64,000 bases of DNA from Gemmatimonadaceae bacterium. GTDB taxonomy: Bacteria; Gemmatimonadota; Gemmatimonadetes; Gemmatimonadales; Gemmatimonadaceae. The notes beneath the pieces are model-generated. The model was given only the letters and a program-made list of their open reading frames with translations. It made no database searches and had not been told where the DNA came from. The stretch lies in the NCBI GenBank assembly GCA_013813715.1, contig JACCRF010000077.1, positions 19,316 to 83,315 of the forward strand, in the 5' to 3' direction. The translations under genes and the position numbers were made by a program. Shown one piece after another: positions 63,275 to 64,000 of the stretch; within the stretch, counting starts at the first letter, position 1; each line of letters opens with the position of its first letter.

Positions 63275-63838
63275 ATGGCTTTTCCCGCAACACAGATCCG
63301 CCGGGGGATGGTCCTCGTTTTCGAGAACGACCCCTGCCGCGTACTGGAATTCCGACATCACACGCCGGGCAATCTCCGTGCGATGGTGCAGGCCAAGCTC
63401 AAGAACCTGAGAAGCGGTTCCAGCTTCGAGCACCGCTTTCGCGCCGCCGATACCGTCGAGAAGGCATCGATGGAAACGCACGACCTCGAGTTCCTGTATC
63501 AGGGTGGCGACACTTTCCACTTCATGAATACCGAGAACTACGACCAGCTCGAGATGGATGAGGAAATGCTCGGCGACAATGCCCAGTGGATGCAGTCGGG
63601 GATGAAGATTCAGGCCGAGTATTACGATGGCCGGCCAATCGGCATTCAACTTCCCAACTCGATGGTGCTCGAGATCGTCGATACGGCGGGCGTGATGAAG
63701 ACCGCGACGAAGAATGCGTCGTCCAAGCCGGCGAAGCTGGAGAACGGGGTGACCATCAACGTGCCGGAGTTCGTGAAGACGGGCGAGAAGGTGCGGGTCA
63801 ATCCGAACACCGGCGAATACATGGACCGCGCGAAGTAG
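63275..63838 (+). CDS. efp: Translation elongation factor P
   Basis: 187 residues from ATG 63275 (the frame is open 18 bases upstream). Three OB-fold domains are clear: N-terminal KOW-like, then YLYNDG-equivalent EFLYQGGDTFHFMNTENYDQ, and the C-terminal TINVPEFVKTGEKVRVNPNT followed by GEYMDRAK. EF-P relieves ribosome stalling at polyproline. The loop that carries the modified Lys34 in E. coli (PGKGQAF) reads PGNLRAM here: Asn replaces Lys and an Arg lies two residues later. So the usual EpmA-type modification is not possible at that position. Confidence 0.97.
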   Translation: MAFPATQIRRGMVLVFENDPCRVLEFRHHTPGNLRAMVQAKLKNLRSGSSFEHRFRAADTVEKASMETHDLEFLYQGGDTFHFMNTENYDQLEMDEEMLGDNAQWMQSGMKIQAEYYDGRPIGIQLPNSMVLEIVDTAGVMKTATKNASSKPAKLENGVTINVPEFVKTGEKVRVNPNTGEYMDRAK

Positions 63839-63895
63839 GCTGCCGTCCACAGTTGTTGATTCACTCTCTGGTAGCGATTAAGATGCAGGGCACAT

Positions 63896-63970
63896 GGTGG
63901 CTGTAGCTCAATTGGTTAGAGCACCGGTCTGTGGCACCGGGGGTTGCGGGTTCAATCCCCGTCAGCCACC
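63896..63970 (+). tRNA. tRNA-His (anticodon GTG)
   Basis: Cloverleaf with acceptor GTGGCTG pairing with CAGCCAC, D arm GCTCAATTGGTTAGAGC, anticodon loop CTGTGGC (GTG, His), T arm GCGGG TTCAATC CCCGT, discriminator C at 63970. The extra G at 63896 (G-1), which pairs with C73, is the hallmark of tRNA-His. No CCA is encoded. Confidence 0.96.
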
Positions 63971-64000
63971 CTCCCGCTTCAAGCTTTGAACTCACAGGAA

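Overview
The window is high-GC bacterial chromosome, almost fully coding on both strands, and looks like a member of the Gemmatimonadota. The reasons are the paired Ser/Thr kinases with C-terminal TPR or TolB-N-like regions, the TonB-dependent receptor with a carboxypeptidase-regulatory-like N-terminal domain, many small outer-envelope lipoproteins, SusD-type remnants, a NagB/PIG-L fusion, and an ADP-heptose-type glycosyltransferase indicating a Gram-negative envelope. Phylum placement is inferred from gene content; no rRNA is present. Starts often use GTG or TTG, and many starts listed here are choices between alternatives.

Layout. 1-5 kb: a GT9 heptosyltransferase running off the left edge, lepA and two secreted proteins, all on the minus strand. 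4.9-17.3 kb is a core block: mfd, a lipoprotein parvulin, surA and pdxA in one direction, a CorC/HlyC-type protein convergent on pdxA, then a CDF metal exporter, typA, a hyperacidic poly-aspartate protein and a small outer-membrane barrel. A tRNA-Ile(GAT) at 17.4 kb is followed within about 1.1 kb by two decayed copies of its own 3' half, with a VOC-family gene between; this resembles scars of integration or duplication. 18.6-29.3 kb is the most accessory-looking stretch: a GT39-like membrane glycosyltransferase, a large CHAT/transglutaminase-like fusion protein (the best candidate for an undescribed conflict or defence protein), a frameshifted MerC-like gene, a glycine-zipper lipoprotein, a GT-B-type protein, an orphan lipoprotein and the first of two kinases.

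29.4-43.9 kb: the second kinase, a DUF4242 protein, a DUF2339 membrane protein coupled to a methyltransferase, an M28 peptidase divergent from a DASS-type carboxylate transporter and an MFS transporter, two small lipoproteins and a UPF0182 membrane protein. Intergenic spaces here carry palindromic CACAGATG-type and CGCAGAGA-type repeats. 43.9-54 kb: a NagX/HGSNAT-like acyltransferase, a TonB-dependent receptor, a glycerophosphodiesterase, and a tight minus-strand operon of GH3 hexosaminidase, serine hydrolase and NagB-PIG-L fusion that suits peptidoglycan or amino-sugar turnover. 54.1-59 kb: a SusD C-terminal remnant and two Ig-domain lipoprotein metalloproteases. 59-64 kb: an ABC transporter pair (YbbP/YbbA-like) head-to-head with a TesA-like esterase, then efp (with an atypical Asn at the loop tip) and tRNA-His.
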